Source: Limonium bicolor
Lineage: Eukaryota; Streptophyta; Magnoliopsida; Caryophyllales; Plumbaginaceae
Assembly (NCBI GenBank): GCA_023374045.1
Contig: CM041780.1
Span: 36,905,030-36,969,029 of the forward strand
Direction of reading: 5' to 3'
Length of the DNA stretch: 64,000 nt
The position numbers and the translations under genes were made by a program. Shown here piece after piece: positions 10,651-22,250 of the stretch. Each line of letters begins with the position of its first letter. Positions within the stretch are counted from its first letter, which is position 1. The notes under the pieces were generated by a model, which was not told where the DNA came from, searched no databases, and saw only the letters and a program-made list of their open reading frames with translations.

Positions 10651-13088
10651 TCATTTTTTTTTCTTCATTTGTCTAACCGATACTTAATCGATGTTAATAT
10701 ATGTCTTGCTCCTTTGGATTTGGTTAGGAAATTATGATAAACCACCTTTGCTTATGCTGGTTTGGTTTGAATCTGCCATGTGCTATACATTGGATCACCT
10801 CAATATATTTTTTGGAATGTCAGTTTGATTGGTGATGATGTTATCGGGGAAATCAAACAAAATCTGCACACCAATTTGGATTGGTCCCGCATTGGGTTGT
10901 TGGTATTGGCTCAAAATGATGGTTAACCTGTTTTCGCTTAAATCCAAGATCGACATATACAACGCAATTGTAAACAAAAGAGGAATATTAGTAACTAATG
11001 AAACAGGTCGGTCAAATCCCCATTACGCTTCCTTATCCCCATATGAGTATATGATACAGCACAAAGCCTGCCACAAATAGTTAATATATAAACACATGTT
11101 TATTATCATAATTAATCTAGTAGTATTCGGTTGTTTAATTGTTTTATTGAACCATACATTTATTTTGTTTATTAAGGGGATCTAGTAAGATTCGAGAGAA
11201 TAAAATTCTGGCCAAAAAGAATCTAGATCGATCGGTCAATCAATCAATCCCTGATGATTAATTATATTAATGAAGAGATATGTCACAATAAATGAGGCTC
11301 ATACATGTTCAAATTGATCACTTCCTTTATTTTTTTCATTTCCTAGTGTACTGAACGCATGCATATATTCTTGTGAGTTTGTTATGGATCCCACATCTTG
11401 ATGCGTTTAAGTGTTTTGGGCTGGTCCTATTGTGTTTGTTTCTGCTTAAAAAAAGTGTGGAGTCTGTTGCAATACGCAAAGGTCATGCCCAATTTTTTCC
11501 AGAATTAAACCTTATTCTTATTTTATTGGATAGGTATTACTACGGTTGAAAAATTCCTCTTCCATCCCATTTCCGAGTTGACCATCACTACTCACTAGGT
11601 TTGTATTTTAAGAATGATTCAAAAATTGGTTTATTCAAAATTTATTCGTTTTTTCAATTATTCATGTTTTTTTAATTATAACCTTATCATAATATCATTA
11701 GGTGTTACTGCATCACGTTTCTTCTTCCTCTACCTCCCGCCAGCTGACCATCAGTACTCATCAGGTTGGTATTTTAAATGTTTCAAATTTATTCTTGTTT
11801 TTCTATTAAAGAATGGAAAATCAATTCAAACATAGAATTACTCACAGTTTTATTTTTTTTCTTCTCTTGCACAATACCATTTTTAATTTTTTTATAACTT
11901 TTAAGATGAACTTATCATTTCTTGATTGAAGTCACAGTCTTGAATTTCTGACGAGACCGGTTGTCGCCCTAACTGCTGCCACGCACGTCAACCTCTGCCA
12001 CCGGCTTTCCTGATCTGAACCCACGGTAGTATTCTGGCATAGCGCTAGCAATTAATTTCTTTTTTCTTGTGAACTAAAACTTACTTATTTTAGATTCAAT
12101 GATTAATTATCTTGACCTAAACCAAAACATTCCAATTGATTATTTTTTAATATATCTAAAGCTACATTTTTCTGTAGTTGTTACCTCCTCATTGCGCTAA
12201 CTATTTTTTTAACTGGCGATTTCTAGGTTGCTTCGAGCTCGACCAGAATCAGACTGAAGATGCGAGGGGAGCAAACAGATCGAACTGGTATAATACTCGA
12301 ATTTAATTATGATTCTGGAAGTTCTATATTTTAGTGGCATGCTTACTAATTTGAGTGATCCACTATAAACTGCTGCTGCTTGACATAAATATAATATGCA
12401 CGCTTCCCATTCTGATGATGTCTATTGTGTGCGTTTTGCTGAGAATGTTGTTATTGTGTTTGGATTTGCATATATAAAAAAGTGTGGAGTACCTAAAAAT
12501 ACGTAAAGGTCATGCCAAATTTTTTCCAGAATTTAACCTTATTATTATTTCATTGAATAGGTGTCATATACTACGTGCAAGAACATCTGTCTACTTGTCT
12601 CTTCTCTATCTTGTGTTGTGCGCTAGCTGACCATCCAGTACTCATCAGGTTGGTATTTAAAATGTTTCAATTTATTTTTGTTTTTCTATTAAACAATGGA
12701 AAATCAATTCAAACATAGAATTACCTGTCTGAGATTTACCTGATAGAGGTATGTCTTAGATAGTCCCTGTTGGGACTGTCCAATGACCTTTGAGCTCACC
12801 ATCTAGGTTGTGAATGAGTTAATAATATACAATAGTTCAGTGATAATTTCAGCAGCATTACCCTAGTGTTCTTCTAGTGTACATATATATATGTGAATTG
12901 AAACGATTCATATATATATATATATCTACACTAGGAGAACTGTAGGGTAATGCTGCCGAAATTATCACTGAACTACTATATATTATTAACTTGTTCCTAG
13001 GTGAGATCGAAGGTGATTGGATAGGTTTAGGTTGTTAAATCTGTAAATAAAAAAAGAGGAGATCAATGGAACGAGTTCACGACATCTG
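10651..13088 (+). other. CACTA 5' noncoding region with internal duplication
   Basis: No coding signal. Two segments are repeated in order: about 11445-11560 matches 12477-12575 (AAAGGTCATGCC, TTTTTTCCAGAATT), and about 11740-11840 matches 12620-12722 (AGCTGACCATC..AGTACTCATCAGG, CAATTCAAACATAGAATTA). This is a diverged tandem duplication with roughly 1-kb spacing. It probably represents leader introns or spacer of the transposon. Confidence 0.6.
12817..12993. repeat. Foldback element (hairpin of about 175 bp)
   Basis: The left arm AGTTAATAATATACAATAG, then GTTCAGTGATAATTTC and CAGCATTACCCTA, recurs reversed on the right with few mismatches, around an AT-rich core (TATATATATG). The arms are about 75 bp. 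It looks like a small MITE-like foldback element that landed in the CACTA transposon; no clear target duplication was fixed. Confidence 0.75.
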
Positions 13089-16000
13089 GTGTGTGTTGAA
13101 AAAGGAGATGGAGCGCTCGTGATGTACAGTGACAGATTGGACATCAAGTACCTAGAAGGGGTCAATAAATTTTGCAAAGTCCTTGTTGACAATCTTAAAC
13201 CAAGGGATAAGGGATATATTCGATGTCCTTGTGTCGATTGCAAGAACGACTTCAAATACCGAGGTGTGGACAAGATTAAGGATCATCTGATTCGCAGAGG
13301 GTTTACAGATGATTATGAAGCCATAACAATACTGCATGGTCAACATTCAGTACAAGTGTTTGAATGTGCTGATAACGTCGTTGCAGAACAATCAGAAATG
13401 GATGCTTCACACGATTTTGGGGATACTCAAGATGATTCACTAGGTAGTGATTCAGATGATCAGGAGGACCTTAATGCAATGATGGAAGATGTTGAACAAC
13501 ATTTTTCCAACAAACCCAAATCATTCGAAAATCTGATGCAAGCATCAAAGGAACCGTTGTACAGTGGATGTGAAACGCAAACACAAAACAAATTGAGCGT
13601 TGTCCTAAAACTATTCAATCTGAAGGCGAGACATGGATGGAGTGATGTCAGTTTTACAGATCTTTTACAACTGCTGAAGGATGTACTACCAAAGGACAAT
13701 GTGATACCCACAACAACTTATGAGGCAAAGAAGTTAATGTGTCCGATGGGTATGGAATATAAAAAAAATACATGCTTGTCCAAATGGGTGTATGTTGTAT
13801 TGGAAGGAGAATGAGTTGGATGACCATTGCTCTGAATGTGGGGAATCACGCTATGTAAAAAAGGGTGACAGAAACCACATAAGCACTAAAGTGGGCTCTC
13901 CTGCGAAGGTGTTGTGGTATCTACCATAATTCCCCGATTCAAACGTTTGTTTGCAGTTCAGAAAGATGCTGAGAACCTCCGATGGCATGCTACCCATAGA
14001 AAGGATGATGGTAAATTGAGACATCCAGCCGATTCACCACAATGGAGAAACATTGACAGAATATACCCTCAATTCGGTACAGACCCAAGGAACTTAAGAC
14101 TTGGTTTATGCACTGATGGGATGAACCCTTATGGCACTTTGAGCAGTATACACAGTACTTGGCCTGTTTTATTGACAATATACAATCTGCCGCCATGGTT
14201 GTGTATGAAACCCAGACATATTCTCCTCTCTCTGTTGATATCGGGTCCAAAACAACCGGGAAACAAAATTGATGTGTTTTTGCAACCACTTATTGACGAT
14301 TTAAAATTGTTGTGGAATGAAGGTGCGACGGTGTATGATTCATATGGTATGGAAAACTTCACGCTCCGGGCTATGTTGTTTTGTACGATCAATGATTTCC
14401 CTGCATACGGTAACCTCTCGGGATACACAATTAAAGGAGCTCTAGCGTGCCCTATATGTGGAGATAGAACTTGCAGTATACGGTTAAAACACAGTGGAAA
14501 AAATGTGTACATGGGCCATCGGAAATTCCTCCCTAAAGGGCACAAATACCGTAAGATGACAAAAGAGTTTGATGGAAAAACGGATCATGCAGTCGCTCGA
14601 CCACCACTATCTGCTGCTGAGACTTACAATCAGTTGAAGAATGTTGTGAACAACTTCGGTCCACCAATTAAAGCCACTGAAAAGAGCATCTGGAAGAAAA
14701 AATCAATATTTTGGGAACTTGAATATTGGCAACATTTAGAGGTGAGACATTGCATTGATGCTATGCACGTGGAGAAAAACATTGGTGAAAGTGTATCTGC
14801 GACACTACTAAACGTGAAAGGAAAGACAAAAGACCATTTAAAGGGTATAAAAGATCTGGTTGAATTGGGTATACGAGAAGAACTCGCGCCACAACAAAGA
14901 GGGAAAAGAACATTCTTGCCTCCCGCTTGTCATACATTATCCAAAGAAGAGAAAATAAGTTTTTGTAGTTCTCTTCGTCATATTAAAGTGCCATCCGGTT
15001 ACTCATCGAACATATCAAGTTTGGTATCAATGTCTGATCTTAAATTGGTAGGGATGAAGTCTCACGACTATCATGTGCTGATGCAGCACTTACTTCCGGT
15101 TGCTCTCCGTGGAATCCTTCCAGCTGATGTCAGGAAAACTATTACAAATTTATGTGTTTTCTTCAAAGGAATTTCGTGTAAAGTGCTTGATGTGGAGACG
15201 CTGGATAAACTACAGAATGACCTTGTGATCACCATGTGTCAGTTGGAAATGTATTTTCCTCCTTCGTTTTTTGATATTATGGTGCATCTACTTGTTCATC
15301 TTGTTAGAGAGATCAAACATTGTGGTCCGTTATACCTTCGATACATGTATCCGTTTGAGAGATATATGGGTATACTGAAAAAGAAAATGAAAAACCGTCG
15401 GCGTCCAGAGGGAAGCATAATTGAAGGGACAGTAACAGAGGAGGTAGTTGACTTCTGCACTCACTACTTACACGGTGTTGATGTTATTGGATTACCGAAA
15501 GCAAGACATGATGGCAGGCTTAAAGGGGTTGGCACCTGTGGGAAAAATTATACAGAGTTGATATTGATACATTGAACAAGGCACATCTGGTTGTGTTGAA
15601 TCATTCAGATGTTGTTGAACCGTATTTCGATGCACACCTAGCGTACCTCAAAACAAAACACCCAACGATGAGTAATGCCAAATTAAAAAAGAGCAGAATG
15701 CAACATTTGTTAAGTGGTTCAGACAGAAGGTGTTGTATGAAGATTCAAGGAACGTGGATGAAATGATCAGTTGTTGGCACTTGGTCCAAATCTCGATGTG
15801 TTGTCGTATGAAGGATATGATGTAAATGGATTTTCTTTTTACACTGCACGTCAAGATTGTAAATCGACAAACCAGAACAGTGGTGTGCATCTTATCGCTT
15901 CACAAGACATTTTCACAGGAACAAGTCGTAATACACTGAAGAACGAATATTATGGTGTTATTGAGGATATTTGGGTCTTGAATTACACTAGTTATGAAAC

Positions 16001-16348
16001 TTGCGTATTTCGTTGCAAATGGGTGGACAACAAACAGGGATATCGTGAGGAGGATCATGGTATGAAGCTAGTTGATTTAACGACAGCGGCTCCTACTGAT
16101 GAACCCTTTATTGTTGCATCAAAGGCAAAACAAGTATTCTACTGTCGTGATCAGTCTAATCCCAGATGGTCTATTGTAATGCAGAGTAAAAGATCGATAG
16201 TTGGGATTGATATATTGTTGATGAGGATGAATACGACTGTGAAGATGAAACAGATGTACCTATTCGGTTGCCGATGGAGGTAGATAATGTAACTAATTTT
16301 GAATATCGAAGGTCCGACCACAATGAAGGATTGTGGATTGAACGATGA
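13089..16348 (+). pseudogene. TnpD-type CACTA transposase (broken)
   Basis: The protein would cut and join the CACTA ends in the nucleus. In order: a Transposase-associated domain (YLEGVNKFCKVLVDN..CPCVDCKN, about 13140-13330); an acidic linker; a Cys/His segment after 13760; the Transposase_21 core (LRWHATHRKDDGKLRHP, GLCTDGMNPYG, CIDAMHVEKNIGES; about 13970-14900); DUF4218 (about 15060-15470, YMYPFERYMG); and DUF4216 (about 15950-16100, YYGVIEDIWVLNY..KWVD). The frame is lost at an A-run near 13760, regained near 13925, and shifts again near 15555, 15690 and 15770. The intact core from 13914 to 15575 spans 553 codons. The exact start is uncertain; 13089 is the first ATG of the open frame. 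Confidence 0.9.
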
Positions 16349-16466
16349 AATGTTATTTTGTAAGTTTGGTTGACAATATTATATTATTTCATTTTTGTCA
16401 TGTTTCAATATTTGATTCAGTAGATGTTCGTATTAACCTTGTTAATTGTTGATTATTTTTCAGATT
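16349..16466 (+). other. Spacer between CACTA genes
   Basis: A short A+T-rich gap ends in TTATTTTTCAG just before the ATG at 16467. It may be an intron of a long transcript or the promoter region of the second gene. Confidence 0.4.
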
Positions 16467-19400
16467 ATGGATCCTGACGATAGAGTCGAAGAGGACTTAC
16501 TGTTGGGGTTGGATGATATTGAGGATGACGTCCCTACTGAAGAACCACCAGCTGCATCTACTGAAGAACCACCAGCTGCATCTACTTCGCAGAACCCTGG
16601 AAGGGACGTGGACCGACCCGTGGGTTGAAGGAGAAGAGATTCTCCCATCGATTTGATCTGGGACAAGTACCTCCGACATCGTGGTGGGTCGAAGCAGCAG
16701 TTTGCTTCCTACTTGGGATTGATGGTAAAATCCCATTGCTCGATTAATAAGGATTGGAAAGATCAAGAAAAGGCAGACAAAGACATCATGTGGCAGATGG
16801 TGCAGAAGAAGTACAAAGTCGCGATGAACTTCGGACGAAGATTGAATCACTTCTAGCGACATCACTGCGACAGTTCAAGCATCGGTTGGTAGATGGCTGG
16901 ATTACCAAACCGGGCTCCAAGAGGTCACCGCCGGGTAGGTATGATGGTATGATCACGGAGGAGGACTGGAAGATATTCTACGACCATCGCCAGACTGAAG
17001 AGTTTAAGGTACTTTTACAATTATTCTTTCTTAATTATTTAAGGAATAAAATTTAACAAATATTTTTTTATTATGTATAACTTACAAATATACAAATTTT
17101 GTAACAGTTACGTCAAGAACAAGCGAGACGTAACCGGGCGAAGAATATCTACAAGCACTTCATGGGGCGAGCTGGATACACGGGGCGGTTGGAGAAGTGG
17201 AAGAGCGAGGGCTTACTGACGAAAACTAATGAAGACGGCACTCAGTCAGTTATTGATGATGTTGACGATGCAAGTAGGGTGCAGACATTTATGCTGGGTC
17301 GCATGAAGAAAAATGACGAGGGAGTATATGTGTTCCCGCAGAGCGAGACTGCTGAGTTGGCGTCCAAGATTGTAAGTATATATATTTAAAAGTTGTTTTT
17401 TACTAATTAGTAAGTTCATTTCTAATATTTTTGTTAATTTAAAATAGTCTGGCTCTACTGAGCGATGGGAGATGGTTCCGGCCCCTCCGTCTCAGGATGA
17501 TCCACTGAATAAGGCCCTTGGGCAAAAGGATCATCCAGGACGAGTGCGGGGGCTTGGAGGGGAAGTTCGCCAAAAAGACGTGTTTCCTACGTCTTGATCG
17601 AGAGTACCACAGGCTGAAATGATAGAGAGAATGGTGGATGAACGGGTGCATGACCGGTTGGAGGAGTCGGAAAGACGTCACGCTGAGTCGGAAAGACGCC
17701 ACGCTGAGGAGCGTCAAGCCTACGAGGAGCGCCTGCGAAGACTTGAGGCTTTAGTATTGGGCCAGGTACATGCTCCTACACCGACACCTACTTCTACACC
17801 GGTGTCTACTCCTACCGCGACAGCGGATAGATCGATAGTGGCCGCGTCTCCTACACCGGCACCTACTGCTAGACCGACGTCTGCTCCTACCACAACGGTG
17901 GATACTGTCGATGATCCTACACCGACGTCTGCTCATACCACGACGGCGGATACTCCGATGGTCGATCATCCTGCACCTTCTTCTCCTACCAGAGACACAT
18001 TTCCTTATCAAAACCTTTCGGTTTGTTCTTTTTTCCTCCTTAGTTATTTTAACATTACTTTTAAAACAATATAATTTTATTAGCTTGCTTACTGTTGTGA
18101 GTTGATGTAGGTGGATAAATCATGTCATTTGTTTCAAGTGTTGGATTGTGGGACTGTGCATGTTGCATTCGGTCGGGTTTTACAGACCGGACCGAACACT
18201 GTAGTACATTTCAAGCCCATCCCACCTCTCCACGCTCGTGTGATGGTAGACGATATTGTGCAAGGTCATGAGGACTCTCCCCTTCCGTTGGAGTGGAATC
18301 AGTGGAGTAAAATAGGTCAAGCAAAACCTTCAGTTGTTCCATGGCCATATTCTCTCATTGATGTTAGTGGCAAGGTAAACTATTTAATTACATGCTTACT
18401 GTTTAGTTTTTAACATGACTGTTGACTAATATGTTTATTATTTAAATTTTGTATACTATTAGATTGATAAGGAATTAAGACCGGTTAAGAAGAGAAAAGT
18501 GGATAAGGGGAAGGAAGTTGTGAAATCAAATGAGGAGAGTTAGAGTATGAGAAAGGAAGTGGTCAAACCTTTCGATATGACTCCTAGGAGATCCCCTATT
18601 CTAACACCCAAGTATCTGAAGAAGTTGACAGACAAACAAAAAATGCTGTATGACTTTTTCATGACGAAGCCGCAGTCTGTCACCAATTTCAACATGAAAG
18701 TGTCTAAGCATGTTTTCCACTCCCCCGAGCCCAGAGATCTGATGATTACCGTGAGCGATCTAAGAGAATTTTTGATGGGAGACATGCTTAACATCTCTGT
18801 GATTCAGGCCTATTGTGTGTAAGTATCTTTTAAATTATTAAATTATCTTTCATTTTTTTAAGCTATTTAACATATCTTATGAAAAAATGATGTTTAGGTG
18901 TTTGACTACTAGACTGATATCGAACAAGAGATTATCTTCCATCTCTTTCTTGTGCCCGCAATTGATGTCAGCAAATCAGGCCGCATTGGATGCGCAAGGA
19001 TGTGCACAGCACGTGAGGCAGGGATTTTGTGCTGCGGTGCGAAGAAGAAGCAAATATTTGCTGATCCCATATCATCAGATGTAAGTACACAATAACAGGA
19101 ATTTTTTGCTTCCTAATTGTGATAATTAAAAATATTGTTCTACAAAACATTCTTTGTTTTATCTGTGGCAGCAATCATTGGATGTTGATGGTGTTGTGTA
19201 TCGACACCTCATGCTTGTTGATACTAGACCCATTGGGCGGCCTTGATGACCTTCGAGAGATCGCTGTAGAGAAATATTTGAAGGAGTGAGTATTCAAAAT
19301 TTTAATGCATTCTGTATTTATTTTAAGCTTGTCCTAGATTATTGACAATAAATGGCTTCATTTTAAAATGCTGTATTTATGCAGGGGTCATAAGTTTGGT

Positions 19401-19849
19401 TTGAGTGATGCGAAGAAACCATTCTCCATCTTGGACTTCCATTACATACATGTAAGTAATCATTTAATTTATGCATTTTTGTATTAAAGTTAAACGTTTA
19501 ATTTTTTGATCTATCTAAAGTTGGCAATCCATGGATGGTGTGATGACAGTGTCCTCAACAGCCTGATTCACGAAGCTGTGGCTATTATGTGATGTGGTAC
19601 ATGTTCGAGATTGTACAAAATATTGACACGCTTGGTGATGATGACAAGGTAAACCATAACAATCAAAGTTTTAGTTAAAGTTATTGCATTTGAAATAAAA
19701 TTGTGTACTAATGATGATCAGTTTCTTTTTATGGACAGATCGTTTCTTTTTTCACAAAAGCAGGGAGCACGTATTCCAAAGTGAATCTCGACTTTGTAAG
19801 AGATCATCTATCGCAGTTTTGGTGTAAAAATTACTTGAGTGTTACTTAG
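16467..19849 (+). pseudogene. CACTA second gene: Transposase_24-like region plus Ulp1/C48 protease-like domain
   Basis: A multi-exon gene with readable GT-AG junctions. Approximate exons: 16467-17008, 17108-17371, 17448-18020, 18111-18374, 18463-18818, 18898-19080, 19172-19285, 19385-19451, 19550-19648, 19739-19849. The N-terminal half has EEPPAAST repeats, a helical region and the Transposase_24-like text QTFMLGRMKKNDEGVYVFP, then a Glu/Arg-rich coiled coil (ERRHAESERRHAEERQ) and a Thr/Pro-rich linker. The C-terminal half is a Ulp1-type cysteine protease: catalytic His in NHWMLMVLC (across the 19080/19172 junction), Asp in LILDPLGG, Gln and Cys in CPQQPDSRSCGYYVM. Frameshifts near 16630 and 16830 and TAG at 18541 suggest decay in the N-terminal half, while the protease residues remain. 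The substrate is unknown; family members remove SUMO. Confidence 0.8.
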
Positions 19850-20150
19850 ATCTTATCCTAGTGTAGTTAGACTTACACTTTTGTTTGTGCTGAAGCAACG
19901 TAGACTCTCAAAGAGCTTGTAAAGTTCAACTCTCTCTTATTTTTGAAAGTTTTGTTTTGCAATTCGTTTTCAATGTTGCAATTCAAACTGGCAACTTGGT
20001 TTATGGTCATATATATAGTGTGGTTGGTTATCAAAGGGCAATACCAGTTGGATGCCCTGTACAGGTTGTATATATATGATTGTAAATTGGGTTGTGTTGG
20101 AAAACACATTGTGGTAGAGGCTAGAAAAACAAAAAAAACTAAAAAAAAAA
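19850..20150 (+). other. CACTA 3' region
   Basis: No coding signal after the stop at 19849. It ends in an A-rich run (20125-20160) before the right subterminal repeats. Confidence 0.5.
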
Positions 20151-20154
20151 GAAA

Positions 20155-20515
20155 AAAAAACCACGGTTATGTAAAAACCGTGGTTTTAAACACAATGGAA
20201 CGACATTATAAACCACGGTTTAGTAGCAAAACCGTCGTATAAAATTCAATGGAAACGGTAATATACCACGGTTATGTTCCAGAACCGTCGTATAAAAGGC
20301 TTATATACCACGGTTATCAAGTCAAACCGTGGTATAAAATCGGTCTTTCCCCGCGACAGAAACGGATTTAAACGACGGTCGCCGTACAACCGTGGTTTTT
20401 ACTCTAGCGTTTAAACGACGGTTTTGAACCGTGGTTTATAGTCATTTTTGAATATACGACGCGCGTATTAACCACGGTTTGGAACCGTGGTATATAGGCA
20501 AAATAACTATGGTAA
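20155..20515 (+). repeat. CACTA right subterminal repeats
   Basis: Many copies of AACCACGGTT, AACCGTCGTATAA and AAACGACGGT in both orientations, matching the left-end set at 9943-10290. Confidence 0.9.
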
Positions 20516-20519
20516 AAAA

Positions 20520-20536
20520 CATTTTCTGCACTAGTG
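20520..20536 (-). repeat. CACTA right terminal inverted repeat
   Basis: Reversed it reads CACTAGTGCAGAAAATG. It is followed by the duplication ACG at 20537-20539. Confidence 0.9.
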
Positions 20537-20539
20537 ACG

Positions 20540-21221
20540 GTATGGTGCCTTGGCTATTGGTGGGTACCAGGTAGCAGCTCAATGGTGAACTCTACCTCCC
20601 GCGTGGGTGGCGTGCCAGGCAGTTCCCGTGGAAACAGATCGGGGAACTCCGACACTACCGGTAAGTCAAGGTCGAACTCGGGGTCCCTCTCTATGTCCTG
20701 GACATAGCAGAGATATACTTCTTCCTTCCTCCTCAACTCCTTATACATTGCCATAGCGGTGATGATCTTAGTCGAAGGCTCTCTGGGCCTCTGGCGGTAT
20801 GATATTGTTACCCCAGATGGACTCCTGAGCAGCAGTCTATGCTCGGCGCAGAGGATACGACCCTTGTGCCGCTCCAACCAATTCATCCCAAAAATCAAAT
20901 CAAATCCCAACTCCTTAAACTCAATACAACTGACTGGAAAATCTTCCCCCTTAATTCTGACAATGGCTCCTCGGTTGTAACGAGTGCAACGAACCTTCTC
21001 TTTAGACGGGAGCGTAACCGTGAAGTCGGGTAGCTCATCCGCGTCTAGCCCCAACCTTCTTGGAAAAGATGCCGAGACAAAGGTATGCGAGGCCCCTGAG
21101 TCGAAGAGAACAGATGCCTCAATCCCATTAATCGGAAAGGTGCCGGTGAGGATAGTACCGCTGGCGTCGGCTTGTGCCTCTGTAAGTATGCTTAGCGCAC
21201 CTTCCGTACCGAGTCCATAAC
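20540..21221 (-). pseudogene. pol: Y pol, 5' part: aspartic protease and linker to RT
   Basis: The exon starts after the far splice acceptor (ACAATTAG, ending at 21222) and reads in frame from the gag exon 3 donor: the split glycine codon gives GYGLGTEGALSIL. Protease is at about 21060-21130 with the active-site text [11 protein letters not shown] linker with [20 protein letters not shown] leads to VVSEFPDLFPRELPG, the usual entry to RT. A one-base deletion near 20562 breaks the frame shortly before the CACTA insertion. The protease would cut Gag and Pol in the particle. B has the same region at 48724. Confidence 0.9.
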
Positions 21222-21379
21222 CTAATTGTATTCACAAGCTTCATGAGTATTGATGGTATAACAAGAGTCGTAACAATTAATATGAACAACACTATTATTA
21301 TATTCATAACCATCCTGTTTACAACATGTGCTTCTTCCTTACATCTCAATTCCTACTTCATACTTAATACGTTACATGG

Positions 21380-22119
21380 CTAATATTGTCTAAAAGTTTG
21401 GTTCAATCTCCCTGGTCTCATATGCGTCGCATTGATTACTGCTGATGGTGCTGTATTCAGCTTGATTCTCTTAATCCCATGGTATAACATCCTTGATTTT
21501 CCTCCCATAACTAATACATACCCTGACTTAAGTATTAGCTTATTAGCACGGTCTGCACGCTTCTGCTCGCCGTACAAGAATTCAGCGTCATCCCCAATGG
21601 ACCAAGACACTACGGGTATCCCCCTTTTGAGAGACTCCGTTGTCTCGTCCTTATCCTGATGTAGTCCAAGTCGCCCATCTTTCTCATAGAAGTTTACAAT
21701 ACAGATGTCCGCTTGTATGTCTGGAATCGGGTCAGCTTCCAACTGATGAGCGATCTCCACGACTTGTGTAATAACTGGATGGAACTCTTCGGGTATTCCC
21801 GGTGGTGAGACTCCATTTTGTATCCTCGTGGTTTGGTAGGTCTTGGCATACGGATTCCAATCCTTGCCAAAGCTCATCATCTTTAACTTCATTCTTGTTC
21901 CTCCTGGGTACTCCGGTGTATAGAAACCTCCCGGTCACACTCCTAGTTGACTGCATTTCCTGATGATGGCTATTTGTGCTGCTGGTGTCAGGTATCCCCT
22001 TAATAAAATCATACCTGGGCGGATAACCTGACATTGTTTGGTTGGAAAGTCTAGGGTTTCGATGTCGGTGTACTCCGGGTTAGGCGTTAAAGGCATTGGA
22101 TAGCATATGTTGAAGTTTC
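21380..22119 (-). pseudogene. AlkB-type Fe(II)/2OG dioxygenase exon in Y (one internal stop)
   Basis: This exon of about 246 codons lies between gag and protease. It starts after the near acceptor CACCTTAG (ending at 22120), in the phase of the gag donor, and ends at its own TAG (21380-21382) after QTFRQY. Known AlkB residues are present: HxD in LGLHQDKDE (His codon 21659-21661, Asp 21653-21655), the distal His in RMLYHG (21479-21481), and the two arginines of RLNQTFR that hold 2-oxoglutarate. AlkB enzymes oxidatively remove methyl groups from DNA or RNA bases; the substrate here is unknown. The text is closest to the bacterial AlkB/plant ALKBH1-like type, as far as I can judge from memory. 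One TGA (21936-21938) breaks the N-terminal part; the catalytic half is open from 21892 to the stop. By eye it is clearly similar throughout to the B copy. Confidence 0.88.
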
Positions 22120-22250
22120 CTAAGGTGGTAATTGGTCATATCTTACTTAAGTTCTAATCTTATCTTATTCTCACTTAACTAAATTATTTACCAAACATGC
22201 ATGTAATGCGGTAAGCAGGCAATTTTATTACTAAGTGGTTATAGCAGTAC
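22120..22250 (-). promoter_or_regulatory. Y intron 3, short form (donor to AlkB acceptor)
   Basis: The donor GGCCAG/GTACTG and acceptor CACCTTAG/GAAACT, both phase 1, lead into the AlkB exon (131 bp). A second acceptor for the same donor lies at 21222 (long form, 1029 bp), leading into protease. Either choice keeps the reading frame. Confidence 0.75.

Larger units (their letters stand above)
9926..20536 (+). mobile_element. CACTA (En/Spm-type) DNA transposon
   Basis: It has inverted ends CACTAGTAGAAAAAAG and, reversed on the right, CACTAGTGCAGAAAATG, with a 3-bp duplication ACG and dense subterminal repeats at both ends. It carries a TnpD-type transposase pseudogene (13089-16348) and a second multi-exon gene (16467-19849). 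Length is 10,611 bp. It sits inside the Y pol gene, so it is the youngest insertion in the X-Y nest. With the transposase broken, it could move only if proteins were supplied in trans. Confidence 0.95.

Noticed and set aside
10397..10687. 96-residue frame as a host protein gene
   Set aside because: It is inside the CACTA element, low in complexity, and matches no family I know; it is kept only as a G+C-rich block.
21380..22119. AlkB exon as an ordinary host gene or gene fragment that happens to lie beside a transposon
   Set aside because: The same exon sits at the same place, in the same phase and with the same flanking splice signals in element B at 47842-48583, so it belongs to the element.
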